Positions 9,002 through 18,023 of a stretch of DNA of 64,000 bases are shown piece after piece. The stretch covers positions 9,590,001 to 9,654,000 of the forward strand of contig NZ_JASTWJ010000001.1 in NCBI RefSeq assembly GCF_030499515.1. Reading direction: 5' to 3'. The position numbers were made by a program, and so were the translations under genes. Numbering within the stretch: the first letter of the stretch is position 1; each line of letters begins with the position of its first letter. The stretch is from Streptomyces sp. DT2A-34. Its GTDB lineage: Bacteria; Actinomycetota; Actinomycetes; Streptomycetales; Streptomycetaceae. A model generated the notes under the pieces. That model was not told the origin of the DNA. It did not search any database and saw only the letters and a program-made list of their open reading frames with translations.

Positions 9002-10586
9002 TCGGTCTCGAACTCGTCGTGGTTCTCGGCGTGGCAGTGCTCCTGGGCAACGGCCTCGGTGAGCGCTACCGGATCGCCCCGCCCGTCGTGCTGCTCGTCT
9101 TCGGCGCGCTGCTCGGCTTCGTGCCCGCGCTGCGCGAGGTGGAGCTGCCGCCGGAGGCGGTCCTGCTGATCTTCCTTCCGGTGCTGCTGTACTGGGAGAG
9201 CCTGACCACCTCCCTGCGGGAGATCCGGCGGGATCTGCGCGGCATCATGCTGATGAGCACCGTGCTGGTCATCGGCACCGCCGGAGCCGTGGCGACCGTG
9301 GCGCACGAGCTGGGCCTGGCCTGGGGGCCGGCATGGGTGCTGGGCGCCGCGGTGGCTCCTACCGACGCGACGGCCGTCGGAGTCCTCGCCAAGGCGCTGC
9401 CCCGCCGCAACGTGACTCTGCTGCGCGCGGAGAGCCTCATCAACGACGGCACCGCCCTCGTGGTCTTCGGTCTGGCCGTCGGCATCACGGTCGGCGAGGA
9501 GCTGAGCACTTCACCGTCCCGCACGTCACCTGGTTGTTCGCCGTCTCCTACCTCGGCGGAGTCGCGGCCGGAGCCTTGGTCGCGTGGCTGGTGATCAGGG
9601 CGCGACGGGTCTTCGACAACCCGCTGCTGGGCAACGTGGCCATGATCCTCACCCCCTTCACGGCCTATCTCCTCGCCGAGCTGATCCACGCCTCCGGCGT
9701 CCTCGCGGCCGTCTCCGCCGGACTGATCATGAGCCAGGCCGGACCGCGCATGGCCGCGGCCGCGATGGCCGCCAGGCGGAGGAGTTCTGATCGCTGGCAA
9801 CCTTCCTGCTCAACGGTTCCCTGTTCGTCCTCGTCGGCCTGCAGGCACAGGCGGCCGTACGCGAACTGCGCGGCAGTGACCTCACCCACGCCCTCATCGC
9901 CGTCGCGGCCGTCTCCGCCGTGGTCGTCGCCGGGCGCTTCGCCTTCAACTTCACCGTCCCGTACCTGATCCGTCTGCTGGACCGCCGTCCTCAGCAACGC
10001 CTGCGCCGGATGAACTACCGCGCCCGCGTGGTCACGTCCATCGCCGGCTTCCGGGGTGCCGTCTCGCTGGCCGTGGCGCTGTCGGTGCCGACGACACTGG
10101 ACTCCGGCGCGCCCTTCCCGGACCGGGACACGATCGTCTTCGTCACCTCCGGCGTCATCGTCACCACCCTGGTCGTACAGGGCCTGCTGTTGCCGGCCGT
10201 GGGGCGGTGGGCCCGGCTGCCCCGCGACACCTCCATCCAGGAGGAACGCTTCCTCGCCGAGACGACCGCCACCGAGGAGGCCCTCAAGGCCCTCCCGGAA
10301 CTCGCCGAGCAACTGGACACCGACCCGGCCGTCGCCGAGCGCATGCGCCAGGAGTACGAAACCCACCTGCTCGTCGTCCGCGCCGGCGGCGGCGAGACTG
10401 ATGACGAGGACCTCCTGCGTCACGACCGGCACTGCACCGCCCTGCGCCTGGCCATCCTCGCCCACAAACGCGCCAGTGCTCCGCCTGCGTGACGACCACG
10501 AGATCGACGACACCGTGCTGCGCCAGGTCCAGCGCCATCTCGACCTCGAAGAAGTACGGCTGTCCCGACGCCAAGCCGCCGAATGA
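8998..10586 (+). pseudogene. CPA1-type Na+/H+ antiporter, broken by frameshifts and a stop
   Basis: Pieces of one cation/proton antiporter (hydrophobic helices, APTDATAVGVLAKALP motif, C-terminal cytosolic tail) are spread over three frames. Relative to one continuous protein, a base is missing near 9502 and another near 9765. TGA at 9788-9790 stands where Trp is expected (AEEF-stop-SLATFLLNG). One extra base lies near 10475, after which the tail LRLRDDHEIDDTVL continues to a stop at 10586. Four separate lesions argue for a dead gene, unless assembly quality is poor here. The intact gene would export Na+ or K+ in exchange for protons across the membrane. Confidence 0.85.
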
Positions 10587-10609
10587 CCCCCACCAGGACA
10601 GGAGTCACT

Positions 10610-10993
10610 GTGAACGCATCCCCGGACGAGAACGCCCGTGAAGAGGTCCTCGCCGCCTACCGCGCCCACCTGCAGGCGATGGCCGACGGCGACACCGACG
10701 CCCTGGACGACCTGCTCGACGACGGCTTCACCCTCACTCACATCACCGGGTACCAACAGCCCAAGGCCGAGTGGCTGTCCCAGATGCGAGCCGGCCAGTT
10801 CGTCTACCACAGCGTGATCGAGAAGAACGTCACCGTGGACGTGCAAGGCGATGCGGCCCGCCTCGTCGGCCGCATCGTCACGGAGGCAACGGTCTAGGGC
10901 ACGCACGCCGACTGGCCGCTGCAATTCACCATGGACTACGCCCGAGACGGCGAAACGTGGATTGCGCTGCGATCCGTGGCAACGACCTGGTGA
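10610..10993 (+). pseudogene. NTF2/SnoaL-like protein interrupted by TAG
   Basis: A GTG start at 10610 with AGGAG opens a small NTF2-fold protein (REEVLAAYRAHLQAMADGD, then DDLLDDGFTLTHITGY). At 10895-10897 a TAG interrupts it after VTEATV, and the frame continues with GTHADWPLQFTMDYARDGETW to TGA at 10993. The full length (about 127 codons) and the C-terminal strand pattern fit DUF4440/SnoaL-type proteins, where Tyr or Trp would be expected at the stop. The truncated 95-residue product lacks the last beta strands. Confidence 0.75.
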
Positions 10994-11821
10994 CACCTAC
11001 GCGGCCGGCCCGCCGCGGGCGGGGCTCGGCGGGCGGGTTCCGGCCCCGGGATACGGCCCGCTACCGGCACGACGCGATCAAGGACGGCACCCGCCTCCCC
11101 CTCTACGGGGACTTCGTCTCCAACATCACCCCTTGCGCCTTCTGGCCTGTGCAACCTCTACAAGCCGTTACCCCAAGGCGCCCGCACCGGGCCTCTCAGG
11201 GCAACAGACAGGACCTGACAGACGCAGGTCCTGCACCATGTTTGTCTCCCTTGCCGACTGTCCCTTGTGTGTCCCGGCAACCCAGCCGGACAGGATCCGC
11301 TCGCCATGGCGTACCTGCCGGGACTTGATGGCACGACACCCGGCGCACATCCCTGTGGCCCCTCACACGCGCGGCAGGCGAGCCCAGACTGGTCGGTTTC
11401 AGCTATCCGCTTCCCACCGCGACCACTTCCCGCGTCCCGGCGGGCGACTCAGCCGAGGAGCAAGGCGACTGCGCCGCTGCCCGGTGCGGCGCGGCGCGCT
11501 CCGTTCGGTCGGTCGGTGCGGCGGAGAGATGGAACTCCGGCGGTCCGATCGTGTGGGTGCGGGAGGGCCAACGCCCACCTGGCGGGAGGGGATACCTGCG
11601 CCGCACCACCTGACCGTCACGCTTTCACACCACTGGGTGCCCGACGACGGCAGCCGGGTGGTCAGGTACGGGTGCAGAGGTAGCGTACGGTCGGACTCCT
11701 GTGCGAGCCTCGCCCTGTGTACCGTCGTAGCAGGCCGCGAGGTCTGCACCGACGAGCGGAAAAGGGCGATGGCACTGTCCTCGCTCCTGCTGGGCGAGGC
11801 TGACCGGAAGGCACGCTGAAC
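10994..11821 (+). other. Interval without a supportable gene
   Basis: The 828 bases hold several open frames on both strands with no convincing start, site or family. One plus-frame stretch (RYRHDAIKDGTRLPLYGDFV, about 11060-11120) reads like a protein fragment I cannot assign. The promoter of the next methyltransferase should lie at the right end. Confidence 0.4.
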
Positions 11822-12448
11822 ATGACCGGGCAACGCGACCGTTGGGCGGAACTGACCGGCGGACAAGCCGGAGAGGAGTACGCTCAGCGTTTCGCGCGGC
11901 TCGCCGAATCGGGCCACGACATCCACGGCGAGGCCGCCTTCTGTGCCGCGCTGCTGAAGCCAGCGGCCCGGGTGCTCGACGCCGGCTGCGGCACTGGCCG
12001 GATCGCGATCCGGCTCGCCGAGCTGGGCCACTACTGCACCGGCGTGGACGTTGACCCCTCGATGCTCGCTGTTGCCGGCCGCGACGCGCCCACGCAGGAG
12101 TGGCTCCTCGGCGACCTGGCCCGTCTGGATGCCCTCGGCTTGAATCCGGGCTTCGACCTGGCGCTGGCCGCCGGAAACGTCATCCCTCTGCTGGCCCCCG
12201 GTACCGAACCAGCTGTCGTCCGGCAGCTGGCCGCCGCACTGCGCCCCGGCGGTCTGCTGGTCACGGGAATGGGACTGGACGCGGCACACCTGCCGCTGCC
12301 CGAACCATCGGTGACCCTTGCAGAGTTCGACCACTGGTGCGCCCAGTCCGGACTGACCCTGCGGCAGCGCTACGCCACCTGGAGCAGCGACCCCTACCAC
12401 CAAGACTGCGGTTATGCCGTCAGCGTGCACTCCCGCCCCACCACGTGA
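11822..12448 (+). CDS. Class I SAM-dependent methyltransferase, 208 aa
   Basis: A soluble Rossmann-fold methyltransferase. Motif I (VLDAGCGTGRIA, about residues 50-61) binds S-adenosylmethionine, the acidic TGVDVDPSML follows at about residue 72, and the post-motif region is LRPGGLLVTG near residue 140. The substrate is unknown. It has an AAGG-like site, starts at 11822, and sits alone between intervals without genes. Confidence 0.9.
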   Translation: MTGQRDRWAELTGGQAGEEYAQRFARLAESGHDIHGEAAFCAALLKPAARVLDAGCGTGRIAIRLAELGHYCTGVDVDPSMLAVAGRDAPTQEWLLGDLARLDALGLNPGFDLALAAGNVIPLLAPGTEPAVVRQLAAALRPGGLLVTGMGLDAAHLPLPEPSVTLAEFDHWCAQSGLTLRQRYATWSSDPYHQDCGYAVSVHSRPTT

Positions 12449-12522
12449 GTCCGTGCCTATCCGCGACGATGTCGCCTGGCCGGCGATCGCCGACCACCTC
12501 GGCGCACGACAGTGTCTGCCCC

Positions 12523-12534
12523 GGGCACGTGCCC
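12523..12534. repeat. 12-bp perfect palindrome
   Basis: GGGCACGTGCCC is a perfect palindrome 75 bases after the methyltransferase stop. It could be a regulator site or part of a weak hairpin. No neighbouring start makes its role clear. Confidence 0.3.
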
Positions 12535-12626
12535 GCGTGCTTCCACACCTTGATCGTCTGCCACGGGATGGGACACCATCCCAGGCGGCGGAGAAGTGCC
12601 CCCGTTCAGCGGGCCGAAAATGGGGG

Positions 12627-12742
12627 GCCTGACCTGCAGGTTCTCTCTCGTTCTCCGAACCTGACATGATTCCGATGACGCACCATGTTGAGTGTGTCGT
12701 GATCCTTGAGCCTGCGGCAAAGGGCGCCTGACCTGCAGGTTC
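12627..12742 (+). repeat. Direct repeat of a 17-mer containing ACCTGCAGGT
   Basis: GCCTGACCTGCAGGTTC occurs at 12627-12643 and again at 12726-12742, 99 bases apart. Each copy contains the perfect palindrome ACCTGCAGGT, so each could be a dimeric regulator site. The interval 12449-13718 has little coding support apart from the small minus-strand gene at 12768-12953. Confidence 0.5.
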
Positions 12743-12767
12743 GGGACGTCAGCAACCCCGACCGGTG

Positions 12768-12953
12768 TCAGCCGTCACTTCCCTGGGCGGAGACGATGTG
12801 GCCGGCCTCGGCGGCGCAATGGTCGGGCTGGTCGGCGGGGGCAACGGTCATCGTGGCTCCGAGGGCCGCAGTCGCCAGGAACCCGCTGCCGATGACACTC
12901 AGGGGACTCGGTGTGGCGGGCTTGTGGTTGTCGCGCTGGTTGGGCCTGCTCAT
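12768..12953 (-). CDS. Small putative exported protein, 61 aa
   Basis: The product starts MSRPNQRDNHKP and continues with the hydrophobic VIGSGFLATAALGATMTVAPA, like the N-termini of small Streptomyces secreted proteins. Only a short tail with one Cys follows. GGAG lies six bases before the ATG at 12953. I do not recognise a family, and no partner gene is adjacent. Confidence 0.4.
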   Translation of the reverse strand: MSRPNQRDNHKPATPSPLSVIGSGFLATAALGATMTVAPADQPDHCAAEAGHIVSAQGSDG

Positions 12954-13398
12954 GTCTGACTCCACGTGGTTCTCACCGCAACTCCGGGCTGGTGGCGAGG
13001 GACCAGGCTTGCCGGTTCAACAGCCTGAGTGAAGCTGGTTGGTCGTCATGTCAACCTCTCGTAAGAATTGGGCCGGACCTTCCCGCCGCAGCTATGTCCA
13101 GCCGAACTTGCATGTGTGCACCGCGCACTGGGGCCGGGGGCAAACGGCCGTGGGTCTTGTCCGCTCGGGGGAAGGCGGAAGTTCGTCCGGTAACCGCGGT
13201 CGCGTCAGGGCTGTTCTCGACGACAAGGACATCGTGTACCCGACTGGAGCCTTGTCGTGCCGTCGCTGCGAGAGCGCCCTGGCGTGAGCGTCGTGGTACG
13301 ACCGGACTCTGTGGCCGTCGCACGCCGTCGTGAGGTGTCTTCTCGCCTCGCGGGTGCCATCCACCAGCGCTCCTGAAGTCATCGGTTCGGTGCGGCGA

Positions 13399-13412
13399 GT
13401 TCTTACAAGAAC
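13399..13412. promoter_or_regulatory. Palindrome upstream of the DUF1996 gene
   Basis: GTTCTT-AC-AAGAAC is a perfect 6-bp-arm inverted repeat about 310 bases upstream of the start at 13719. It may be an operator. The intervening 13.4-13.7 kb sequence shows no convincing gene. Confidence 0.3.
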
Positions 13413-13718
13413 CTGACGTGGCGATCGAATTCCTCCGTCACGGCAGTCCCACGGGCAACTGTGGTTCCTGGCGAAGGGATCGACGGATGCGTCGAGAGCC
13501 GGATGAGTCGGGAACGAAGGGGCCAAGCAGTCCCCGACGGTCCGTGCCCAGGCGGGCGGAGCACCCCGAGTCGCGGACGGATGGCCTTGCGCGACGACCG
13601 GCCGGCCCTTCGTCGGCAACGGGTCCCTCAGCGGGGCCGACAGGCAGGACAGCGCTTCTCTCTGGCGGGACTCGCCTCGTGAAGTGATGTTCCACCAAGA
13701 AGAGTTCGGAGGAAGTCC

Positions 13719-15242
13719 ATGCGGCGCAACACGCGCAAACGATCGAAGACCACGGGCGGCAAGGTCATTGCCGCCGCTGCGGCTCTCACGCTCGGAGCAG
13801 GCGGGCTGGTGGTCGTGAATGTGTATGCCTCCGCCCACGAGACATCGGGCGCCAACACCGTCAAACGATCGTCTCAGGGTGGGACCGGCCAAGCCGCGGC
13901 CTCGGAAGCCTCCACCATTGACTGCCCCGACGTGGGCAGCCGACTGCAGCAGGTGCCGGACCAGGCCAGGGTGGAGGTCGACAAGCAGCTTGCTTTGCTG
14001 GACAGCCAGATCTCCGAGGCCTATCAGCGGCTGCAGAGTTCGACCCGGGCCATAGAGCAGGACAGCGACTTCGCCGACAACGCGATCATGGGTCCCCTGA
14101 AGGACAAGCGGGTCGCGACGATCGACCGGATCGCCATCGCCATCGGCAGGGTGGGGGACAGGCCACAGGGCCTTGAGTCACTGGCCGCCTGTACGCTGCG
14201 CGCTTCCGGCAGCCAGAACGACGCCGGTGACAATCAGAACGGCGGCCAGGAGCAGGGCCAGGAGGACGGCCAGGGACAAGAACAGGGCAACGGCCAGGGG
14301 CAGCCCGCCGGTGGCGGACAGGCAGGCAACGGGCCGGTCGCCGCCGACTTCGTCGACATCACCACGGTCCAACCCAATGTGACAGCACCCCGCGCGTCGC
14401 GGGAAGCCTCCCGGGGGACCTTCACGACCCAGTGCGGGGTGAACGAGAACAAGCTGTACAACAGCGACAACGTCATCGTCGCGCCCGGTGTGGACAACGG
14501 TGCTCATCACACGCATGACTACGTCGGGAACCAGGCGAACGACGCGTTCGCCGACAACGACGACTTCGCGGGCGGCGAGACGACATGCCGGAACCAGGGC
14601 GACAAGTCCTCCTACTACTGGCCGGTCCTGCGGCTGCAGGACGGCACCGAGGAATTCGACGCCCAGCAGCAGGGCGGCGGCGCCGAGGGCAATGCCGGCA
14701 AGATCCTCACCGCATCCGAGGTGACCCTGGAGTACGTGGGCAACGCGACCAGCAAGGTGGTGGCCATGCCCAGGTTCCTGCGGATCATCACCGGTGATGC
14801 GAAGGCGTTCACCAATGGCACCGCGAACGCCAACGCGGCGTGGAGCTGCACCGGCTTCGAGGACCGCCAGTTGACGGACAAGTACCCGATCTGTCCCGAG
14901 GGCAGCAGTGTGGTGCGGACGTCCAAGTTCCAGAGCTGCTGGGACGGCCAGAACATCGACAGCGCCAACCACCGCGCCCACGTCGCGTTCGCCGATCCGA
15001 ACTCGGGCGCTTGTCCGAGTGGCTTCAAGGCCATTCCGCAGCTCGTACAGCGTCTGGTCTACGACGTGGACGCGCCCAGCCTGAACGACAACGGCCAGTC
15101 GAGCCCGTTCTACGCGGTGGACGGCTTCCCGGAGCAGATGCACAAGCCGATCACGGACCACGGTGACTTCGTCAACGTCTTCGACGAGCAGCTGATGAAT
15201 GACATGGTCCAGTGCATCAACACCGGCCGCCAGTGCCAGTGA
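13719..15242 (+). CDS. DUF1996 secreted protein, copy 1, 507 aa
   Basis: The N-terminus [12 protein letters not shown] followed by a hydrophobic segment (about residues 17-38) directs export. A mature N-terminal region has an all-helical look (about residues 65-165). A Gln/Gly/Asn-rich linker (about 170-210) leads to the DUF1996 domain (about 215-500), which begins [10 protein letters not shown]. It contains [11 protein letters not shown] and a closing [11 protein letters not shown], with several paired cysteines. DUF1996 is a secreted domain of fungi and actinobacteria of unknown biochemistry. GGAGG lies upstream. A close paralogue is at 45787-47262, and a strong terminator follows at 15318. 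Confidence 0.93.
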   Translation: MRRNTRKRSKTTGGKVIAAAAALTLGAGGLVVVNVYASAHETSGANTVKRSSQGGTGQAAASEASTIDCPDVGSRLQQVPDQARVEVDKQLALLDSQISEAYQRLQSSTRAIEQDSDFADNAIMGPLKDKRVATIDRIAIAIGRVGDRPQGLESLAACTLRASGSQNDAGDNQNGGQEQGQEDGQGQEQGNGQGQPAGGGQAGNGPVAADFVDITTVQPNVTAPRASREASRGTFTTQCGVNENKLYNSDNVIVAPGVDNGAHHTHDYVGNQANDAFADNDDFAGGETTCRNQGDKSSYYWPVLRLQDGTEEFDAQQQGGGAEGNAGKILTASEVTLEYVGNATSKVVAMPRFLRIITGDAKAFTNGTANANAAWSCTGFEDRQLTDKYPICPEGSSVVRTSKFQSCWDGQNIDSANHRAHVAFADPNSGACPSGFKAIPQLVQRLVYDVDAPSLNDNGQSSPFYAVDGFPEQMHKPITDHGDFVNVFDEQLMNDMVQCINTGRQCQ

Positions 15243-15317
15243 TGGCACGGCATTGAGCCGCTGTCCGGGCCAACGGTGACTGCCGGCCAACGCCCATGAC
15301 TGAGACAAACACGCGTC

Positions 15318-15352
15318 GGCGACGGGTGTACGAAACCCGTCGCCCGGCGTTT
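15318..15352 (+). terminator. Stem-loop terminator after DUF1996 copy 1
   Basis: GGCGACGGGT (15318-15327) pairs perfectly with ACCCGTCGCC (15335-15344) around a 7-base loop, followed by a T-rich GTTTTGCTT within 12 bases. It sits 75 bases after the stop codon. Confidence 0.8.
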
Positions 15353-15631
15353 TGCTTCAGTCAGATGCCCTTGGCCGGAGGTGGTCCCGGTATGCCCGGC
15401 TGATGCTCGGCTGACCGCTGTCCCACGCGCGAGGAGATGGTGGCAGGGCTGGGGTCGCGTCCAGCTGTCGGAGGCGTTGTCGTGCTCGCCGTCAGCGCAT
15501 CTCGCCCACGCCGGAGAAGGCCGGCATTGAGCAGCCGACGACGCGTCGGCTCGGAGGAGCTGAAGTACCGGGGCCGCTCCTGGGGAAGACGGTTCGACGG
15601 AGGCCAACCGTCAGCTGACCCGGGCCCTGGA

Positions 15632-16483
15632 TCAGCGAGACGCAACAGCTTGTCGCGCTGCGGTGTCCGCCTCGGGCCATGCGGCGGGCTTCAGGGCGAA
15701 GGGGAGGATCGCTTCGGCCATTGCGTCGGGGTCGGTGAGATGCGCGTCGTGTGCCTGGCCGGGGATCTCCACGAGGCGGCCGTTCGGCATGGCCTGCTGG
15801 AGGCGCCGGGATGTGTCGGTGAGCCACGGGGGGCTGAGCTGCCCGACGACCAGGAGAGTGGGGGTTTCCAGGAGAGCGAACCGCTCGAGGTCGTCGCCGA
15901 AGGCGTCCATGGCGCGGACCTCGCGGGCCCAGGTCGGGGTCATCGACGCTCGTACGGACCACACCGGCTCGCGGCGGAACGCCTCGATCGCTTCCTCCGG
16001 CAGCTTCAGGAAGTTCTGGAGGCCGAGGGTCAGCGCGTGGTCGAGGTCGCCCTTGTGCACTGCCTGTTCGAACGGTGCGATGGCGTCGCCTCCGACGGGG
16101 CCGTGCAGCGGCACGGGGGGCTCGTAGAGGATGAACCCGGCGGGAGGTTGCTTGAGCGCGAGGCCCAGGGTGACGAGCCCGCCGTAGGAGTGGCCGAGCA
16201 AGATCGCCTCGGGGCCCGCGAGTTCGAGGACGGCGGCGATGTCCTCCTGCTCGCGCTCGATGCTGAAGTCGGGGCTGTCGCCGCTGGCTCCGTGGCCACG
16301 GCGGTCGACGGCGTACGTGGTCATGTGGGGCGCGAGGACGTCGGCCAGGAGCTGCCAGTCCTAGGCGGTGCACAGGGCTCCCGGGGACACGACCAAGGGA
16401 CGTCCCTGTCCGGTGACAGTGACGGCGACGGCGGTGCCGTCGGCGGAGGTGACCTGAGTCCGCCGGGGGCTGATGTCGGTCAT
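15632..16483 (-). pseudogene. Alpha/beta hydrolase interrupted by an in-frame amber codon
   Basis: A start at 16483 with an AAAGGAAAG site opens MTDISPRRTQVTSADGTAV, then the oxyanion strand LVVSPGAL. TAG at 16361-16363 interrupts just before DWQLLADVL. The same frame then carries YAVDRRGHGASG, the nucleophile elbow GHSYGG and the His loop GQAHDAHL to the stop at 15632. Everything except the one codon fits an intact hydrolase of about 283 residues. A CAG-to-TAG change would explain it. A restart at the ATG of MTTYAVDRRGHG (16324) would lack the first strands. It is divergent from a PadR regulator. Confidence 0.75.
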
Positions 16484-16558
16484 GTTCTCTTTCCTTTCGG
16501 GGATGTGCGCCTGGTCGTGCGGTTGCTTCACGACGCGGCGTGGTTCCTGCCCGACCGT

Positions 16559-16590
16559 ACATCGAATCGATGTGAACATCGATTCGATGT
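16559..16590. promoter_or_regulatory. PadR-type operator, 15-bp perfect arms
   Basis: ACATCGAATCGATGT and ACATCGATTCGATGT are exact reverse complements separated by GA. The site ends 14 bases before the PadR start and 75 bases from the divergent hydrolase start. PadR proteins bind ATGT/ACAT dyads, and this element contains such half-sites, so it probably controls both genes. Confidence 0.85.
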
Positions 16591-16604
16591 GAGAAGATGG
16601 CGTC

Positions 16605-17183
16605 ATGCTGGAACTCGCGATCCTGGGCTTCCTCGCCGACGGCCCCCTGCACGGCCATGAGCTACGCCGCCGCGTCACCCAGCTGTCCGGGTATACGCGT
16701 CCGGTCAGTGACGGCAGCCTCTACCCGGCCATCAGCCGCCTGACGAAGGCGGGCCTGCTGGAGCGGCGCGTCGAGCCGAGTGCGGGCGCGGCGCGGTACG
16801 TCCTGTTTCTGACCGAGGCCGGGCGCGTCGAGATGCTGAAGCGGCTGCGCGAGCCCGCCGAGCACGAGATCACCGACTTCACGCGGTTCTTCACGATCCT
16901 GGCGTTCCTCTCCCAGCTCCCGGACGTCATCGACCAGCACGCGGTGCTCCGTCGGCGGCTGGAGTTCTTGGAGGCGCCGGCGAGCTTCTTCTACGACTGT
17001 GACCGCCCCCTGCGTGCGGAGGAAGTCGCCGACCCCTACCGGCGCGGCATGCTGCTCACCGCCCGCGCCATCAGTCGCGCCGAACGCGCCTGGCTGCGCG
17101 AGATCCTGGGCGAAGACGACCCCGGCCCCGGCGCCGCGCACCCCAGCGAGGGTCCCGGTACGCTCGATGAACGCGTGAGCTGA
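16605..17183 (+). CDS. PadR family transcriptional regulator, 192 aa
   Basis: The winged-helix domain (residues 1-85) has LAILGFLADGPLHGHEL and the DGSLYPAISRLTKAGLL recognition region. A C-terminal helical dimerisation domain (about 95-175) follows. Such regulators repress neighbouring detoxification or export genes and respond to aromatic or drug ligands. The site GAGAAG precedes the ATG. The divergent partner is the interrupted alpha/beta hydrolase, with the long palindrome between them. Confidence 0.92.
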   Translation: MLELAILGFLADGPLHGHELRRRVTQLSGYTRPVSDGSLYPAISRLTKAGLLERRVEPSAGAARYVLFLTEAGRVEMLKRLREPAEHEITDFTRFFTILAFLSQLPDVIDQHAVLRRRLEFLEAPASFFYDCDRPLRAEEVADPYRRGMLLTARAISRAERAWLREILGEDDPGPGAAHPSEGPGTLDERVS

Positions 17184-17195
17184 GAGGCACCGGAG

Positions 17196-17395
17196 GCCTG
17201 TACATGTTGATCTGGTCGAAGGTGCCCATCGCCGGCCAGGCGTCCTTGTCACCGAAGGCGATCGGGACCAGCTTGTCCTTCTCCATCTGCTTGCACAGGG
17301 CGACGAACTGGTCCCAGGTGGTGGGGACTTCGTAGCCGTACTGCTGGAAGACGCTCTTCCGGTAGAAGATCGCCCACAGGGACGTGGCAAACTCC
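17196..17395 (-). pseudogene. Fragment of an ABC sugar-binding protein
   Basis: About 65 codons on the minus strand read as the middle of an SBP family 1 protein (LWAIFYRKSVFQQYGYEVP, then TWDQFVALCKQME and FGDKDAWPAMGTFDQ). There is no start and no downstream part; unrelated sequence begins at both ends. It is not a copy of the binding protein at 5104-6495. Confidence 0.75.
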
Positions 17396-17520
17396 GGGCG
17401 CGGGCCTGCTCGTTCGGGTTCCGTGAGGGTGAGCCGATGGAAGTACTTCCAGAGACCCCTCGCACCCCTCCCTTCTCGGGGGAGAAAGGGATCGGGGGAC
17501 AGAACTCTCCCTGCCGAAGG

Positions 17521-17740
17521 CCATGTGCAAAGGCGCTGTACGCTGCCGAGCACGACGCCGACGGGGCCGCGCAGGCCGTCACCGTCGACCGCAGCATCGG
17601 CCGGGGCCGTATCACCGGCATCGACACGCGCACCGCGCTCGCCCACCCGGGCGCGCTGCGGGTGATCAGCCAACCGCAACGCCCCGAAGCTGCCGTACCG
17701 CGACAACAGCGGGTCCGACAATCCGCCCGGCTGACGACCA
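17521..17740 (+). pseudogene. Fragment of a xanthine dehydrogenase-type molybdenum subunit
   Basis: The plus strand reads YAAEHDADGAAQAVTVDRSI and GRGRITGIDTRTALAHPG, typical of the N-terminal part of xanthine dehydrogenase large subunits. It then changes frame near 17680 to NAPKLPYRDNSGSDNPPG, which is also conserved there. The rest of the protein is absent. The remaining 17.74-18.02 kb holds the helicase promoter region. Confidence 0.7.
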
Positions 17741-18023
17741 CCGAGACCACCTGGGCCGAACCGGACCTGGATCTTGGTGAGTGGGGGCCGCTTTCGCAGG
17801 GAGACGCCTTGCGGTTCATCGCGTCGAGACAATCCGCACAGGCGGGTCCGACTGCCGTTCCTCGGCTGAGCGGCACGGCCACGGGAGGCCCGGGCGGTGT
17901 GCACCGTGCTAGCGTGGGGCGTTTGCAGTGTCGCTGTGTCGGTGCCCGCTTCGTGGTCCCTGGCCGGTGGCCGCGTCCCCGCCGCGCCTTCCTCGGTACG
18001 GTCCCTTCGGAGGAAGGCTTTCT

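Noticed and set aside
9788..9790. TGA in place of Trp as possible recoding or selenocysteine
   Set aside because: Three frame changes in the same gene and the absence of a nearby hairpin make decay or sequence error more likely.
15437..16660. A 407-codon open frame opposite the alpha/beta hydrolase
   Set aside because: The hydrolase motifs are clear on the minus strand; this frame has none.
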